From Pasteurella atlantica (lineage in GTDB: Bacteria > Pseudomonadota > Gammaproteobacteria > Enterobacterales > Pasteurellaceae), in NCBI RefSeq assembly GCF_963693435.1, contig NZ_OY856306.1, positions 930,001-994,000 on the forward strand: a stretch of DNA of 64,000 nucleotides, given 5' to 3'. The notes below the pieces were generated by a model. It ran no database searches. It worked only from the letters and a program-made list of their open reading frames with translations, and was not told where the DNA came from. The position numbers and the translations under genes are program-made. Shown piece by piece: positions 25,645 to 35,937 of this stretch. Position 1 is the stretch's first letter, and the number at the start of each line of letters is the position of its first letter.

Positions 25645-28290
25645 ATGTCAGAAAATACAACCCTTACTCCTCAAGTTGAAACAGCCAAAGTTCGTCCTCC
25701 TCGTAAAATTTCGATATTTTGGTTACTCCCTGTTATTGCCTTTATTATTGGTGCATTATTATTTTTTCAGATTTTGAAAGAAAGAGGCGAAATTATCACT
25801 CTTCATTTCACCGATGGTGCAGGTATTACAGCAAAGAAAACACCAATTAGGTATCAAGGATTGCAAATTGGATTGGTAAAGAAAGTCAGTTTTTCTGAAG
25901 ATTTGAAAAATGTTGATGTGATTGCTGAAATTACACCTGAAGCATCATCATTATTACGTGAAGATACTAAGTTTTGGTTAGTTCAACCTTCTGTTTCTTT
26001 AGCGGGTGTTTCTGGATTAGATTCTATTGTATCAGGAAATTATATTACGCTTTTACCTGGAACAGGAGATGAGGCAGATGAATTTATTGCGGAATTAGAA
26101 CCTCCTGTTGCTCCTGTTACGGCAGGAGATTTATTGATTAAGCTAGTTTCTGATGATTTAGGCTCTATTTCTATCGGATCAAATGTTTATTTTAAAAAAG
26201 TACCCGTTGGAAGTATTTTAAGTTATCGTTTTACTGAAGATCAACAACAAGTTGAGATTGATGTAATGATAAAGAAAAAATATGCCAACTTGGTGAAGAA
26301 AAATAGCCATTTTTGGAATATTAGTGGCATTAATGCAACATTAGATTTATCAGGATTATCTATTGCAATAGATAGTATTCAATCTGTTGTTCAAGGTGCA
26401 ATTGCCTTTGATTTTCCTAAGGATGATACACAACAAGCTGTTCAAAATCAGCATTATACTTTGTATAAAAATTTAAAAGCAGCAAACAGAGGGATTGAAG
26501 TGGATGTTCTATTGCCTCTTCATTCTTCTGTTAAAGTTAATGAAACGGCACTCTTTTACCAAAATACGAAAATTGGGGTGTTAGCTGAATTAGATCCTAT
26601 TGATACTAGTATGGAACAAAAAGTATTAAAGGGTAAATTATTACTTAATCCAAACTATACACACTTATTACGTTCAGGAACCACTATTTTATTAAAAGAA
26701 CCTAAATTTGGTTTAAATAAACAACAGATAACAAAATTAAATGAATTAGTGAGAGGCAATTTTTTTGATGTTGTAAAAGTGGGTGAGGGTGAGGAATTAA
26801 ATACATTTAGCATTCAAAAAGAAGCTGATTATTTATTAAGCCGTCCAGATGTGTTGGGTTTAACCTTAGTTGCTTCGCAATCTTATGGGGTAGACAAAGG
26901 GCAAGGTATTTACTATAACGATATTCAAATTGGTGAAATTTTAGAACGAAATGTCACCTTGAAAAATGTCAGTTTTAAAGTAATGATTTATCCAGAATAT
27001 CGTCGTTTTATTGCTAAAAACAGTCAGTTTGTCTCTATTTCTCATTTTGATCTCTCTGCTAATATGGATGGCGTGCAGTTTAAATCCGCTTCACCAACAG
27101 AATGGTTAAAGGGGGGGATTAGAATGTTAGTTGAAGAACCAAAAGGTAAGCCTCTTGATTCTTATCCTCTTTATGAAAATAGAGAAAATGCACAACAAGG
27201 GATTATTGATACACAAAAGCGTGTAACAAAGGTATTGTCTGCCAAAAAAGTATCAGGAATAAATAAAGGTTCGGTGATACTTTATAATGATTTTCAGGTT
27301 GGTGAGGTATTAGATATTACACCAAAAGCAGAGAAATTTGAGATTGGACTGTTTATCATACCTAAATATCGTCATTTACTTACTAATAAAAGTCGCTTTT
27401 GGATTGAGCCTGCCACAGCGATTGATATTTCAACAAAAGGCATAAATATTCAAGCTGCTCCTTTTATGCGAACTTTAAAGGGAGCAATTAGTTTTGATAA
27501 TAAAGGACGTAAGCAAAGTAATACCCTTTATGAAAATTATGATAAAGTCTTTGCTGGAAATTCTTATATTACCTTAATTACCAAAGATGCCGCTAAATTA
27601 AGTGAAGGTATGCCAATTAAATATATGGGATTAACCATTGGTCACATTAAAACCTTAAAATTAGAAAATGCAAAAAAACGTATTAAAGTGACCGCTTCCA
27701 TTAAGAGTAAATATTATGGGATCGTGGCACGATCAGGCAGTGTATTTAAGGCGATCTCTCCACAAATTAATAGTTCAGGATTTAAGCATTTAGATGCAGT
27801 ACTACAAAATTATATTGATGTTAATGCAGGTACGGGAAAACGTAAAACTTGGTTTACCTTAGTGGATAATGATGTCACTAAAACAGAATATCAAGGTGGC
27901 TTCCCTATTGTATTAGAAACCAGTAATGCCAATGGTTTGAGTGTAGATACGCCTGTATTTTATCGAGGCTTACAAGTGGGGATTGTTGATCGTGTAAAAT
28001 TAAGTGAATTAGGTGATCGTGTCTTTTTATATGTACGAATTAGTTATAAATATCGTCATTTAGTGCGTAAAAATAGTCAGTTCTGGGAATCTTCTGGCTA
28101 CACAATGAACGTAGGATTAAATGGAGCAACCATTAGTTCTGGCACAATGTCCCAATTAATGAATGGTGGTATTTCATTTTCTACACCATCAGGTAAAATA
28201 GTGAGTTCAAAAGCTAAAGCTAATCAGCATTTTATTCTACAACCTAACCCACCTAAAGGTGTGGCAGAGTGGAATCAAGGTGCATATTAA
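25645..28290 (+). CDS. letB: LetB (YebT)-like multi-MCE lipid-transport tunnel protein
   Basis: An 881-residue protein with one N-terminal membrane segment (about 23-45, SIFWLLPVIAFIIGALLFF) and a long chain of MCE repeats, each recognisable by patterns such as GxxIxYxGLxIGxVxxV. About seven repeats fit the length; E. coli LetB has seven in 877 residues. LetB forms a stacked-ring tunnel across the periplasm for lipid movement between membranes. Its usual partner letA (yebS) is not upstream here: fur is. The start codon has only a weak ribosome site. Confidence 0.85.
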   Translation: MSENTTLTPQVETAKVRPPRKISIFWLLPVIAFIIGALLFFQILKERGEIITLHFTDGAGITAKKTPIRYQGLQIGLVKKVSFSEDLKNVDVIAEITPEASSLLREDTKFWLVQPSVSLAGVSGLDSIVSGNYITLLPGTGDEADEFIAELEPPVAPVTAGDLLIKLVSDDLGSISIGSNVYFKKVPVGSILSYRFTEDQQQVEIDVMIKKKYANLVKKNSHFWNISGINATLDLSGLSIAIDSIQSVVQGAIAFDFPKDDTQQAVQNQHYTLYKNLKAANRGIEVDVLLPLHSSVKVNETALFYQNTKIGVLAELDPIDTSMEQKVLKGKLLLNPNYTHLLRSGTTILLKEPKFGLNKQQITKLNELVRGNFFDVVKVGEGEELNTFSIQKEADYLLSRPDVLGLTLVASQSYGVDKGQGIYYNDIQIGEILERNVTLKNVSFKVMIYPEYRRFIAKNSQFVSISHFDLSANMDGVQFKSASPTEWLKGGIRMLVEEPKGKPLDSYPLYENRENAQQGIIDTQKRVTKVLSAKKVSGINKGSVILYNDFQVGEVLDITPKAEKFEIGLFIIPKYRHLLTNKSRFWIEPATAIDISTKGINIQAAPFMRTLKGAISFDNKGRKQSNTLYENYDKVFAGNSYITLITKDAAKLSEGMPIKYMGLTIGHIKTLKLENAKKRIKVTASIKSKYYGIVARSGSVFKAISPQINSSGFKHLDAVLQNYIDVNAGTGKRKTWFTLVDNDVTKTEYQGGFPIVLETSNANGLSVDTPVFYRGLQVGIVDRVKLSELGDRVFLYVRISYKYRHLVRKNSQFWESSGYTMNVGLNGATISSGTMSQLMNGGISFSTPSGKIVSSKAKANQHFILQPNPPKGVAEWNQGAY

Positions 28291-28312
28291 CATTTGTAAA
28301 ATTGGGAGAGTA

Positions 28313-28367
28313 ACAAGCGGTCAGATGAGAATGAAAATTTGCAAATTATTACAAAAATCATACCGCT
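28313..28367. other. Opposed USS pair between letB and ABC exporter gene
   Basis: ACAAGCGGTC at 28313-28322 faces TACCGCT near 28361-28367. The spacer has weakly complementary A/T runs, giving an imperfect terminator-like stem. Confidence 0.5.
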
Positions 28368-28380
28368 ATAAGGGTATTCA

Positions 28381-30231
28381 ATGATAAAGCAATTATTTGA
28401 GTGGTTTGAAAATCGTATTGAACCTTATCCTAAAAATGATCCTATAACACCAAAGTCGGGGTTAGTACCTTTTATCTTTGATGCCACTAAGGGTATGCGG
28501 ATTTATATTTTTTTAATGATGCTAATGACGGCGGGGATTGGCGTCACAGAAGGATTGTTGTTTCAATTTATTGGTAACTTAGTCGATTGGGTCAGCACCC
28601 TTTCTCCTTCCCAAGTATGGCAGACTAAAAAAACATCGATTTTATTTATGTTGTTTGTGGTTTGTTTAGGATTTTTGTTTACTTTCTTTAATGCGAGTTT
28701 ACGTTTTCAAACATTGCAAGGCGTATTTCCAATGCGTTTACGATGGAATTTTCATCGTTTAATGCTTGGGCAAAGTATGGGATTTTATCAAGATGAGTTT
28801 GCAGGTCGTGTTTCAGCCAAAGTAATGCAAACTGCCTTAGCCGTACGTGATTCTGTGATTACGCTTTCAGGCGTGATTGTTCAAATTTCTGTTTATTTGA
28901 TTACTTCCAGTATTATTTTAGTTCAATTTGATAGTTGGTTTTTACTGCCTTTTGGCGTATGGCTAGTTGGACTGCTTCTCATTATGCGAAATTTTATTCC
29001 TAAGTTGGGAAAAGCCTCTCAAGAGCAATCAGATGCACGAAGTTTAATGACTGGTCGTATAACAGACACTTATGCCAATATTGCAACAGTAAAATTGTTT
29101 TCGCACGGTCAAAGAGAAGCAAAATATGTAAAAACCTCAATGCAGGAATTTATGCTAACCGTACATAAACAAATGCGTTTAGTCACTTCAATTGAGGCAT
29201 TGCATTATATCAATAGTATGTGGCTCGTGGTTTCAACGGCAACAATGGGGTTAGTGCTTTGGTATAATGGCTTTGTGACAGCTGGAGCCATTGCAACAGC
29301 AACGGCATTGGCGTTACGTATTAAAGGATTATCACAATGGATTATGTGGGAAGCCGCTCGTTTATTTGAAAATTTAGGGACAGTTCAAGATGGAATGAAC
29401 ACCATTTCAAAACCTCATTTTATTAAAGATAAAGAAAATGCCACAGAACTTAAAGTATTTAAGGGTGAGATTACCTTTGAACATATTGACTTTGCTTATG
29501 ATAAAGAAAATCCACTATTACAAGATTTTAATCTGCATATTAAAGCGAGCGAAAAAGTAGGAATAGTTGGGCGAAGTGGTGCAGGTAAGTCGACACTCAC
29601 TAATCTATTATTACGTTTTTATGATATTCAAAATGGAGATATCAAAATTGATGGTCAAAATATTTATGATGTAACTCAAGATAGTTTACGATCACAAATT
29701 GGTTTAGTAACTCAAGATACCTCATTATTACATCGTTCAGTGAAAGAAAATTTACTTTATGGACGACCAGAGGCTACGGAACAAGAAATGGAAAAAGCAG
29801 CACAAAAAGCCGCTGCTGATGAGTTTATTGCTACACTGAGTGATGCCAAAGGCAGAACGGGTTATGATACTTATGTTGGAGAACGTGGTGTTAAGTTATC
29901 AGGAGGACAACGTCAGCGAATTGCAATTGCTCGGGTAATGTTAAAAGACGCACCAATTTTATTATTGGATGAGGCAACCAGTGCTTTAGATTCTGAAGTT
30001 GAAGCAGCTATTCAAGAGAATTTAGCCGAATTAATGGAAGGTAAAACCGTGTTAGCGATTGCTCATCGTTTATCGACCATTATGGCAATGGATCGTTTAA
30101 TTGTACTGGATCAAGGGAAAATTATAGAGCAAGGCTCTCATAATGAATTATTGGCTAAAAAAGGTGTCTATGCCAAACTGTGGAATCATCAAAGTGGTGG
30201 ATTTTTAGCAGATGATGAAAACGTAGAATAA
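28381..30231 (+). CDS. ABC exporter, fused permease-ATPase
   Basis: A 616-residue half-exporter. About six membrane helices fill residues 35-330, then an ATPase domain with Walker A GRSGAGKST (about residue 398), signature KLSGGQRQR, Walker B ILLLDEATSALD and switch AIAHRLS. It probably acts as a homodimer in the inner membrane; the substrate cannot be read from the sequence. It resembles uncharacterised multidrug/lipid-type ABC proteins of H. influenzae. No ribosome site is obvious beyond AAGGG. murF begins 35 bases after the stop. Confidence 0.85.
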   Translation: MIKQLFEWFENRIEPYPKNDPITPKSGLVPFIFDATKGMRIYIFLMMLMTAGIGVTEGLLFQFIGNLVDWVSTLSPSQVWQTKKTSILFMLFVVCLGFLFTFFNASLRFQTLQGVFPMRLRWNFHRLMLGQSMGFYQDEFAGRVSAKVMQTALAVRDSVITLSGVIVQISVYLITSSIILVQFDSWFLLPFGVWLVGLLLIMRNFIPKLGKASQEQSDARSLMTGRITDTYANIATVKLFSHGQREAKYVKTSMQEFMLTVHKQMRLVTSIEALHYINSMWLVVSTATMGLVLWYNGFVTAGAIATATALALRIKGLSQWIMWEAARLFENLGTVQDGMNTISKPHFIKDKENATELKVFKGEITFEHIDFAYDKENPLLQDFNLHIKASEKVGIVGRSGAGKSTLTNLLLRFYDIQNGDIKIDGQNIYDVTQDSLRSQIGLVTQDTSLLHRSVKENLLYGRPEATEQEMEKAAQKAAADEFIATLSDAKGRTGYDTYVGERGVKLSGGQRQRIAIARVMLKDAPILLLDEATSALDSEVEAAIQENLAELMEGKTVLAIAHRLSTIMAMDRLIVLDQGKIIEQGSHNELLAKKGVYAKLWNHQSGGFLADDENVE

Positions 30232-30266
30232 ATATTAAATATAAAGTGGGATAATATAAGAAAGTA

Positions 30267-31649
30267 ATGATTAAACTAAATTTAAAAACCCTCGCCGATA
30301 TTCTCAATGCACGTTTGGTTGGCGATGAGCATATCTGTGTTGAACACATTAGTACCGACACTCGTCAAGCGGTGGAAAAAGGACTATTTTTTGCATTAAA
30401 AGGTGAAAATTTTGATGCCCATAACTACTTAGCCCAAGCCGTTGAACAAGGTTGTGTGGCAGTTGTGGTTGAGCGAGAAATAGAAATTGATGTCCCACAG
30501 CTTATCGTGAAAGACACCCGCTTAGCCTTAGGTCAGTTGGGAAAATGGCTCAAAGCAAAAATCAATCCGAAAACGGTCGCGATGACGGGATCATCGGGCA
30601 AAACAACGGTGAAAGAAATGGTTGCAAAAATCTTGCAAAATGTAACCGCTTGTTCTGATGAAGTATTGTTTACCTTTGGTAATTTAAACAATGATCTCGG
30701 TGTGCCGTTAACCTTGTTACGTCTAAATGAAAACCATAAATTTGCAGTGGTTGAGTTAGGGGCTAATCATCTGGGCGAAATTGCTTACACCACGAATTTA
30801 GTCAAACCTGATGCGTGCTTAATTAACAATATCACTTCTGCCCATTTAGAAGGTTTTGGTTCGCTAGAAGGTGTTGCAAAAGCCAAAGGCGAGATTTATC
30901 AAGGCTTGGCAGATGATGGCGTAGCGATTGTTAACTTAGATTACCCAGAGTGGCAAAATTTATGGCAACAAACGATCGCAAACAGAAAAACACAGACGTT
31001 CTCAGCAAATAATCAATCCGCTGATTTTTATGCGAAAAATATTCAATTAACCTTAACGGGGGCGAACTTTGTTTTAGGCACGCCACAAGGCGAGATTGAC
31101 ATTCATTCCTCTTATTTAGGCGAACATAATATCAGCAATGCATTGGCGGCAACTTCGCTAGCGATGGCGGTTGGAGCAGATTTGCAAGCAGTTAAATCAG
31201 GGCTTGAACAACAATCAAAAGTAAAAGGTCGTTTGTATCCGATTGAAATCAATGAGGATTTATTGTTGATTGATGATACTTATAATGCAAATGTTGGCTC
31301 GTTAAAATCGGCGGTTTCTGTATTAAAAAATTACCCTGCGTTTAGAATTTTAGCCGTTGCTGATATGGGCGAATTGGGAACAGAGAGCAAAGCTTGTCAT
31401 CAGCAAGTGGCGGATTTTGTTAAAGAAGCTGAGCTTGATTTAGTGGTTTCTTTTGGGAAAGAAAGTGCAGTAATCAGCAATAATTCAGAACATCATTTTA
31501 CCGATAAACAAGCAATGTGTGATTTCTTAATACCGACAATTTTGCAAAAATCACAACAAAAACAACCGCTTGTATTATTAGCAAAAGGCTCACGTAGTCA
31601 GAAGATGGAAGAGCTTATCGCTCTTTTAGTTGAACAATTAGAAAAATAA
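30267..31649 (+). CDS. murF: UDP-MurNAc-tripeptide D-Ala-D-Ala ligase
   Basis: A 460-residue Mur ligase that adds D-Ala-D-Ala to the cell-wall precursor in the cytoplasm. The ATP loop is MTGSSGKTTVKEM (about residue 106), with the central-domain motif ELGANHLGEI and C-terminal DDTYNANVGS typical of MurF. mraY follows ten bases after the stop, the normal dcw order. However, murE is not upstream: an ABC exporter is. Confidence 0.95.
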   Translation: MIKLNLKTLADILNARLVGDEHICVEHISTDTRQAVEKGLFFALKGENFDAHNYLAQAVEQGCVAVVVEREIEIDVPQLIVKDTRLALGQLGKWLKAKINPKTVAMTGSSGKTTVKEMVAKILQNVTACSDEVLFTFGNLNNDLGVPLTLLRLNENHKFAVVELGANHLGEIAYTTNLVKPDACLINNITSAHLEGFGSLEGVAKAKGEIYQGLADDGVAIVNLDYPEWQNLWQQTIANRKTQTFSANNQSADFYAKNIQLTLTGANFVLGTPQGEIDIHSSYLGEHNISNALAATSLAMAVGADLQAVKSGLEQQSKVKGRLYPIEINEDLLLIDDTYNANVGSLKSAVSVLKNYPAFRILAVADMGELGTESKACHQQVADFVKEAELDLVVSFGKESAVISNNSEHHFTDKQAMCDFLIPTILQKSQQKQPLVLLAKGSRSQKMEELIALLVEQLEK

Positions 31650-31658
31650 GGATAAACA

Positions 31659-32741
31659 ATGTTAGTTTGGCTTGCAGAATATTTAGTGCAATATAACACC
31701 GCTTTTCACGTGGTTTCATACATCACATTTCGTGCCATTATGGCGTTATTAACCGCAATGGGAATTGGTTTATGGATTGGTCCAAAGGTAATTCGCCGTT
31801 TGCAAATCTTAAAATTTGGGCAAGAAGTACGTAATGACGGTCCTGAAAGTCACTATAAAAAACGTGGTACACCGACAATGGGTGGAATTATCATTCTGTT
31901 TACGATTGGCGTAAGTACTTTATTATGGGCAAATTTAGCCAACCCTTATGTGTGGTTTGTGATGTTCGTGTTATTTGGCTATGGCGTAGTCGGTTTTGTG
32001 GACGATTACTGGAAAATCACACGTCAAAGCACTGATGGTTTAATCGCTCGCTGGAAATATTTTTGGCTTTCAGTCATCGCATTAGTGGCAATTTTTGGTA
32101 TGTACGCTATCGGTAAAGACACCGCCGCAACACAATTAGTCGTACCATTCTTTAAAGAATTTATGCCACAGTTAGGGATTTTTTACATTGTTTTAGGCTA
32201 TTTTGTGATCGTGGGTACGAGTAATGCCGTAAACTTAACAGACGGCTTAGACGGTTTAGCTATCGTCCCAACTATTATGGTTGCAGCCGCATTTGGCTTG
32301 ATTGCGTGGGCGACAGGGAATATCAACTTCGCACAATACTTACACATTCCATTTATCAAATTTAGTGGTGAATTAGCGGTTGTTTGTACCGCCATTGTCG
32401 GAGCAGGACTTGGTTTCCTATGGTACAACACCTACCCCGCATTAGTCTTTATGGGAGATGTCGGCTCACTTTCATTAGGCGGAGCATTGGGCGTTATCGC
32501 AATTTTAGTTCGTCAAGAATTGTTACTTGTTATTATGGGCGGTGTGTTTGTCGTAGAAACCCTTTCTGTTCTTTTACAAGTTGGGTCATTTAAATTACGT
32601 GGAAAACGCATTTTCAGAATGGCACCTATTCATCATCACTTTGAACTCAAAGGCTGGCCAGAACCACGCGTGATTATGCGATTTTGGATTATTACGCTGA
32701 TGTTGGTGTTGGTGGGGTTAGTGACGTTGAAGTTGAGATAG
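31659..32741 (+). CDS. mraY: Phospho-MurNAc-pentapeptide transferase
   Basis: A 360-residue polytopic enzyme that makes lipid I at the inner membrane. About ten hydrophobic segments; active-site blocks are [42 protein letters not shown] and the loop [12 protein letters not shown]. The length equals E. coli MraY. AAGGAT ribosome site. murD, which should follow, is absent: a nuclease homologue and a restriction remnant come next. Confidence 0.97.
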   Translation: MLVWLAEYLVQYNTAFHVVSYITFRAIMALLTAMGIGLWIGPKVIRRLQILKFGQEVRNDGPESHYKKRGTPTMGGIIILFTIGVSTLLWANLANPYVWFVMFVLFGYGVVGFVDDYWKITRQSTDGLIARWKYFWLSVIALVAIFGMYAIGKDTAATQLVVPFFKEFMPQLGIFYIVLGYFVIVGTSNAVNLTDGLDGLAIVPTIMVAAAFGLIAWATGNINFAQYLHIPFIKFSGELAVVCTAIVGAGLGFLWYNTYPALVFMGDVGSLSLGGALGVIAILVRQELLLVIMGGVFVVETLSVLLQVGSFKLRGKRIFRMAPIHHHFELKGWPEPRVIMRFWIITLMLVLVGLVTLKLR

Positions 32742-32788
32742 GTTGTTTGAAAATTTATTGATTATGCTTTTATAAGGGAGAATGAATA

Positions 32789-33844
32789 ATGGATACGAAA
32801 AATAATAATGTTGTAAATACCCAATATAAAATTTGGTTACAAGATTTAAAGCAAGATTTTCATAAAGCCCAAATAAAAGCACATATTAAAGTAAACACAA
32901 CCTTGCTTGAATTTTATTGGCAAATGGGCAAGGATATAATTCAAAAACAAAAAGATTTTGCTTGGGGAAGTGGTTTTTTAGAGCAATTAAGTAAAGATTT
33001 ATCAGCAGAATTTCCTGATGTAAAAGGTTTTTCATATCGTAATTTAAGGGCGATAAAACAATGGGTTGAATTTTGGCAACAACTTGTTGCCAAATTAGAT
33101 AATGAAATTGGGAAACAAGTTGTTTCGCAATTAACTCAAATCCCTTGGGGGCATAATATTGCTATTATTCAAAAGTGTAAAAACAGTGATGAGGCTTTGT
33201 TTTATGTAACCAACACTTTGGAGAATGGCATTAGTCGAGCAGTTCTCATTCATCAAATAGAAAGTAATTTGTATCAGCGTTCAGGCAAGGCGATTACGAA
33301 TTTTGATACAACGCTACCACCGATACAGTCTGATTTAGCAAAACAGATTACCAAAGATCCGTATAATTTTGATTTTCTCACCATTACCGATAGCTATAAA
33401 GAAAAAGAGCTAGAAGATGCCTTGTGTGAAAATATCACTAAATTTTTACTTGAATTTGGCAATGGTTTTGCCTTTATGGGTAAGCAATATAAATTAAATG
33501 TAGGTGGCGAAGAATTTAGAATAGACCTGCTGTTTTATCATTTAAAGTTGCGTTGTTATGTAGTTATTGAGCTTAAAGCAGTAGATTTTAAGCCAGAATT
33601 TGCAGGAAAATTAAGTTTTTATACCACAGCGATAGACAATGAACTCAAAACCGAACAAGACAATGCGACTATCGGTATTTTAATTTGTAAATCAAAAAAA
33701 GATATTATTGTGGAATATGCACTTAAAGATATTAACAAGCCACTTGGTGTGAGTAAATATGAGCTTATTGATGTATTGCCGAAGGACTATCAGTCAGCAA
33801 TTCCTAGTATCGAGCAGATAGAGGCGGAGTTTAATGAAAACTAA
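32789..33844 (+). CDS. YhcG/DUF1016-family PDDEXK nuclease, motif intact
   Basis: A 351-residue paralogue of the protein at 15791-16846, with the same helical front (YWQMGKDIIQKQ, FPDVKGFSYRNLRAIKQW, IPWGHN) and C-terminal PDDEXK domain. The catalytic pattern is complete: Asp246 in FRIDLLFYH, then IELKAVDFKPEFAGKL. Family members are found in defence islands and with restriction systems. AAGGGAG lies eight bases before the ATG. Its end overlaps the next gene by 11 bases, suggesting coupled translation with the truncated HsdS. Confidence 0.85.
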   Translation: MDTKNNNVVNTQYKIWLQDLKQDFHKAQIKAHIKVNTTLLEFYWQMGKDIIQKQKDFAWGSGFLEQLSKDLSAEFPDVKGFSYRNLRAIKQWVEFWQQLVAKLDNEIGKQVVSQLTQIPWGHNIAIIQKCKNSDEALFYVTNTLENGISRAVLIHQIESNLYQRSGKAITNFDTTLPPIQSDLAKQITKDPYNFDFLTITDSYKEKELEDALCENITKFLLEFGNGFAFMGKQYKLNVGGEEFRIDLLFYHLKLRCYVVIELKAVDFKPEFAGKLSFYTTAIDNELKTEQDNATIGILICKSKKDIIVEYALKDINKPLGVSKYELIDVLPKDYQSAIPSIEQIEAEFNEN

Positions 33845-34289
33845 TTACAAAAAGTTAGGCGACTATATCCAAACAGTTAATGTAAGAAATAATGATACAC
33901 TATTAACTAGAATAACACCTTGTTTTGAAAATGGTAAAATTGCATTTATTAATGAACTTAAAAATGATGAGGTTGCTTTTGGTTCTACGGAATTTATTGT
34001 TATGAGAGCAACAGAGCATAGTAATCCATATTTTGTATATTGCTTTGCTAAAAATAAATTATTTAGAGACTATGCTTTATTAAGTATGACAGGTTCTGAT
34101 GGTAGACAGAGAGTACAAGCAAGTTATTTAAAACAATTTAGGATTATAGATATAGAAGGTTTGAGTATTTTTAAAGAGTTTGAACAACAAGTAAAATCTG
34201 TTTTTAATTTGATAAAAAATAATGCAGAGCAAAATAAACAGCTAGCAGAATTAAAAGGTTTGTTGTTGGCGAAGATGGGGAGTGAATAA
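33834..34289 (+). pseudogene. Truncated type I restriction specificity subunit (HsdS)
   Basis: An open frame of 151 codons that joins a typical HsdS beginning (YKKLGDYIQTVNVRN) directly to a later target-recognition block (DTLLTRITPCFENGKIAFINEL, then AFGSTEFIVMRA). It ends in the coiled spacer FKEFEQQVKSVFNLIKNNAEQNKQLAELKGLLLAKM. Complete HsdS proteins have two recognition domains and about 400 residues, so at least one domain and a spacer have been lost, probably by internal deletion. No hsdM is present. It might still be translated, but cannot give a normal type I specificity. Confidence 0.8.
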
Positions 34290-34290
34290 T

Positions 34291-35937
34291 ATGCAGGAAA
34301 ATACGTTACTTGATAAAAAATCCTTGAAAGTTGTGCAGGGAAAAACAGCAAATTGGAAAGAACTAGCAAAAGATTGTGTGGCATTTGCTAATGGTAAAGG
34401 TGGAACAATTTTAATTGGTATTGAAGATGATGCAGATGATTGCCCTATAGGTCAAAGAGTGGATGATGAAATCATTGATAACATAAATAAAAAAATACCT
34501 CAACTTACCATTGGTGTTGCCATTGTTGCTGAAAAAGTATGTAATTATGTGGGCGATGAGTTTATTAATCTTAGAATTATTAGAAATGCAAAAACTCTTG
34601 CTTGTACCACTGATGGTAAATATTTTATAAGGATTGCTGATAATTGCAAACCCATTCACCCTGATCAAATGTCAAGAGTTTTAGCTGATAAAGATGCTTT
34701 TAATTGGGAGCTTGTCAGACATTCAAGATTATCATTAGAAGATGTTGATATTGTTAAACGAAACGAGTTTATAAATCAAATCAGAAAATCTGAAAGAGTA
34801 AGTGAGTTTGTTAAACAAAAATCTGATGAAGAATTACTGGAATATTACTTCTTAGTCGATGAAGGCAAATTAACAAATTTAGGTGTTTTGTGGATAGGGA
34901 AACGACAAGATAGAGCAAGAATTCACTATGCACCCTCTGTTCAATTTATTAAATATGATGAAGAAGGTAAAAAAGTTAATAAGTATGTATGGGACGATTA
35001 TAGCTTAAATCCTAAAGAAATAATGTTAGAAATAATTAATCTGTCTGAATGGAAAGAATCAATAGAAATATCAGATGGTCTTTTTAGAAAAAATATTCCC
35101 AATTATCATATTGATGTTATTAGAGAATTGGTTGTCAATGCCCTTGTTCATAGAATATATACAATGAATGGTGATATTTTTATCAATATGTATCACGATA
35201 AATTAGAAATTCATTCACCAGGTCTTTTGCCTCTTGGTGTTACGCCGCAAAATATTATTAGTAAATCAGAATATAGAAATACACAGTTAGCAAAATTATT
35301 TTACGATTTAAAACTAATGGAAAAAGAAGGTAGTGGTTATGATGCTGTTTATGAAATACTTTTATTTAATGGTAAACAAGAACCTCTTGTTGAAGAAGTT
35401 GATGATCGTGTAATTGTTACAGTAAAAAAAGCAGTTATTAGTAAAGAAGTTGTAAAATTAATGAGTAAAGTACACGAACAAATACATCTTACCCAAAGAG
35501 AAATTATTGCATTGGGAATTATTGCACAGAACAATAGTATTTCAGGAATTAATTTGAAAGATAAATTAAGCATTCGGAATGATGAAGTATTGGCTACTTG
35601 GTTAAAGAAATTACTAAAAAATGATGTTGTTTTAAAGAAAGGTAGAACTAAAGCAACAGAATATTACATTAATCCAAAATTACTTAAAGAACTTGATTTT
35701 AAAGGACAGACAGATCTTAAAAAAATAGAAAATCATAGATTACAGCATTTGATTATAGAAGATTTAATGATTTATCAGCCTTGTTCAATAGCAGATATTA
35801 ATCAAAGAATAGGTAGTGAGATAAATCAGAAAAAAATAAAGAGACTATTAGATAAGATGATATTAGAAGGAGAAGTTATAAAAGAAGGACAGCATAGGTG
35901 GACTAAATATAAACTAGTCATCTCGGACAAAAATTAA
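34291..35937 (+). CDS. AlbA_2/Schlafen-like domain plus GHKL-type ATPase domain protein
   Basis: A 548-residue protein of the transcriptional-regulator-like family often placed beside type I restriction genes. The AlbA_2 domain is at about residues 8-130 (KELAKDCVAFANGKGGTILIGIEDD). A GHKL-like ATP-binding domain follows at about 240-370 (VIRELVVNALVHRIY, EIHSPGLLPLGV, EKEGSGYDAVYE), then C-terminal winged-helix segments. The ATG at 34291 has GGGGAG upstream; the GTG at 34282 is less likely. It abuts the HsdS fragment. Function in this island is unknown. Confidence 0.75.
   Translation: MQENTLLDKKSLKVVQGKTANWKELAKDCVAFANGKGGTILIGIEDDADDCPIGQRVDDEIIDNINKKIPQLTIGVAIVAEKVCNYVGDEFINLRIIRNAKTLACTTDGKYFIRIADNCKPIHPDQMSRVLADKDAFNWELVRHSRLSLEDVDIVKRNEFINQIRKSERVSEFVKQKSDEELLEYYFLVDEGKLTNLGVLWIGKRQDRARIHYAPSVQFIKYDEEGKKVNKYVWDDYSLNPKEIMLEIINLSEWKESIEISDGLFRKNIPNYHIDVIRELVVNALVHRIYTMNGDIFINMYHDKLEIHSPGLLPLGVTPQNIISKSEYRNTQLAKLFYDLKLMEKEGSGYDAVYEILLFNGKQEPLVEEVDDRVIVTVKKAVISKEVVKLMSKVHEQIHLTQREIIALGIIAQNNSISGINLKDKLSIRNDEVLATWLKKLLKNDVVLKKGRTKATEYYINPKLLKELDFKGQTDLKKIENHRLQHLIIEDLMIYQPCSIADINQRIGSEINQKKIKRLLDKMILEGEVIKEGQHRWTKYKLVISDKN

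Noticed and set aside
15791-33844. Recent gene conversion between the two YhcG paralogues.
   Set aside because: They share length and motifs but differ at many positions throughout, including the catalytic Asp, so they look like separate acquisitions or an old duplication.
33834-34289. A complete HsdS subunit.
   Set aside because: At 151 residues it holds one composite recognition domain; a working subunit has two and about 400 residues, and hsdM is missing.
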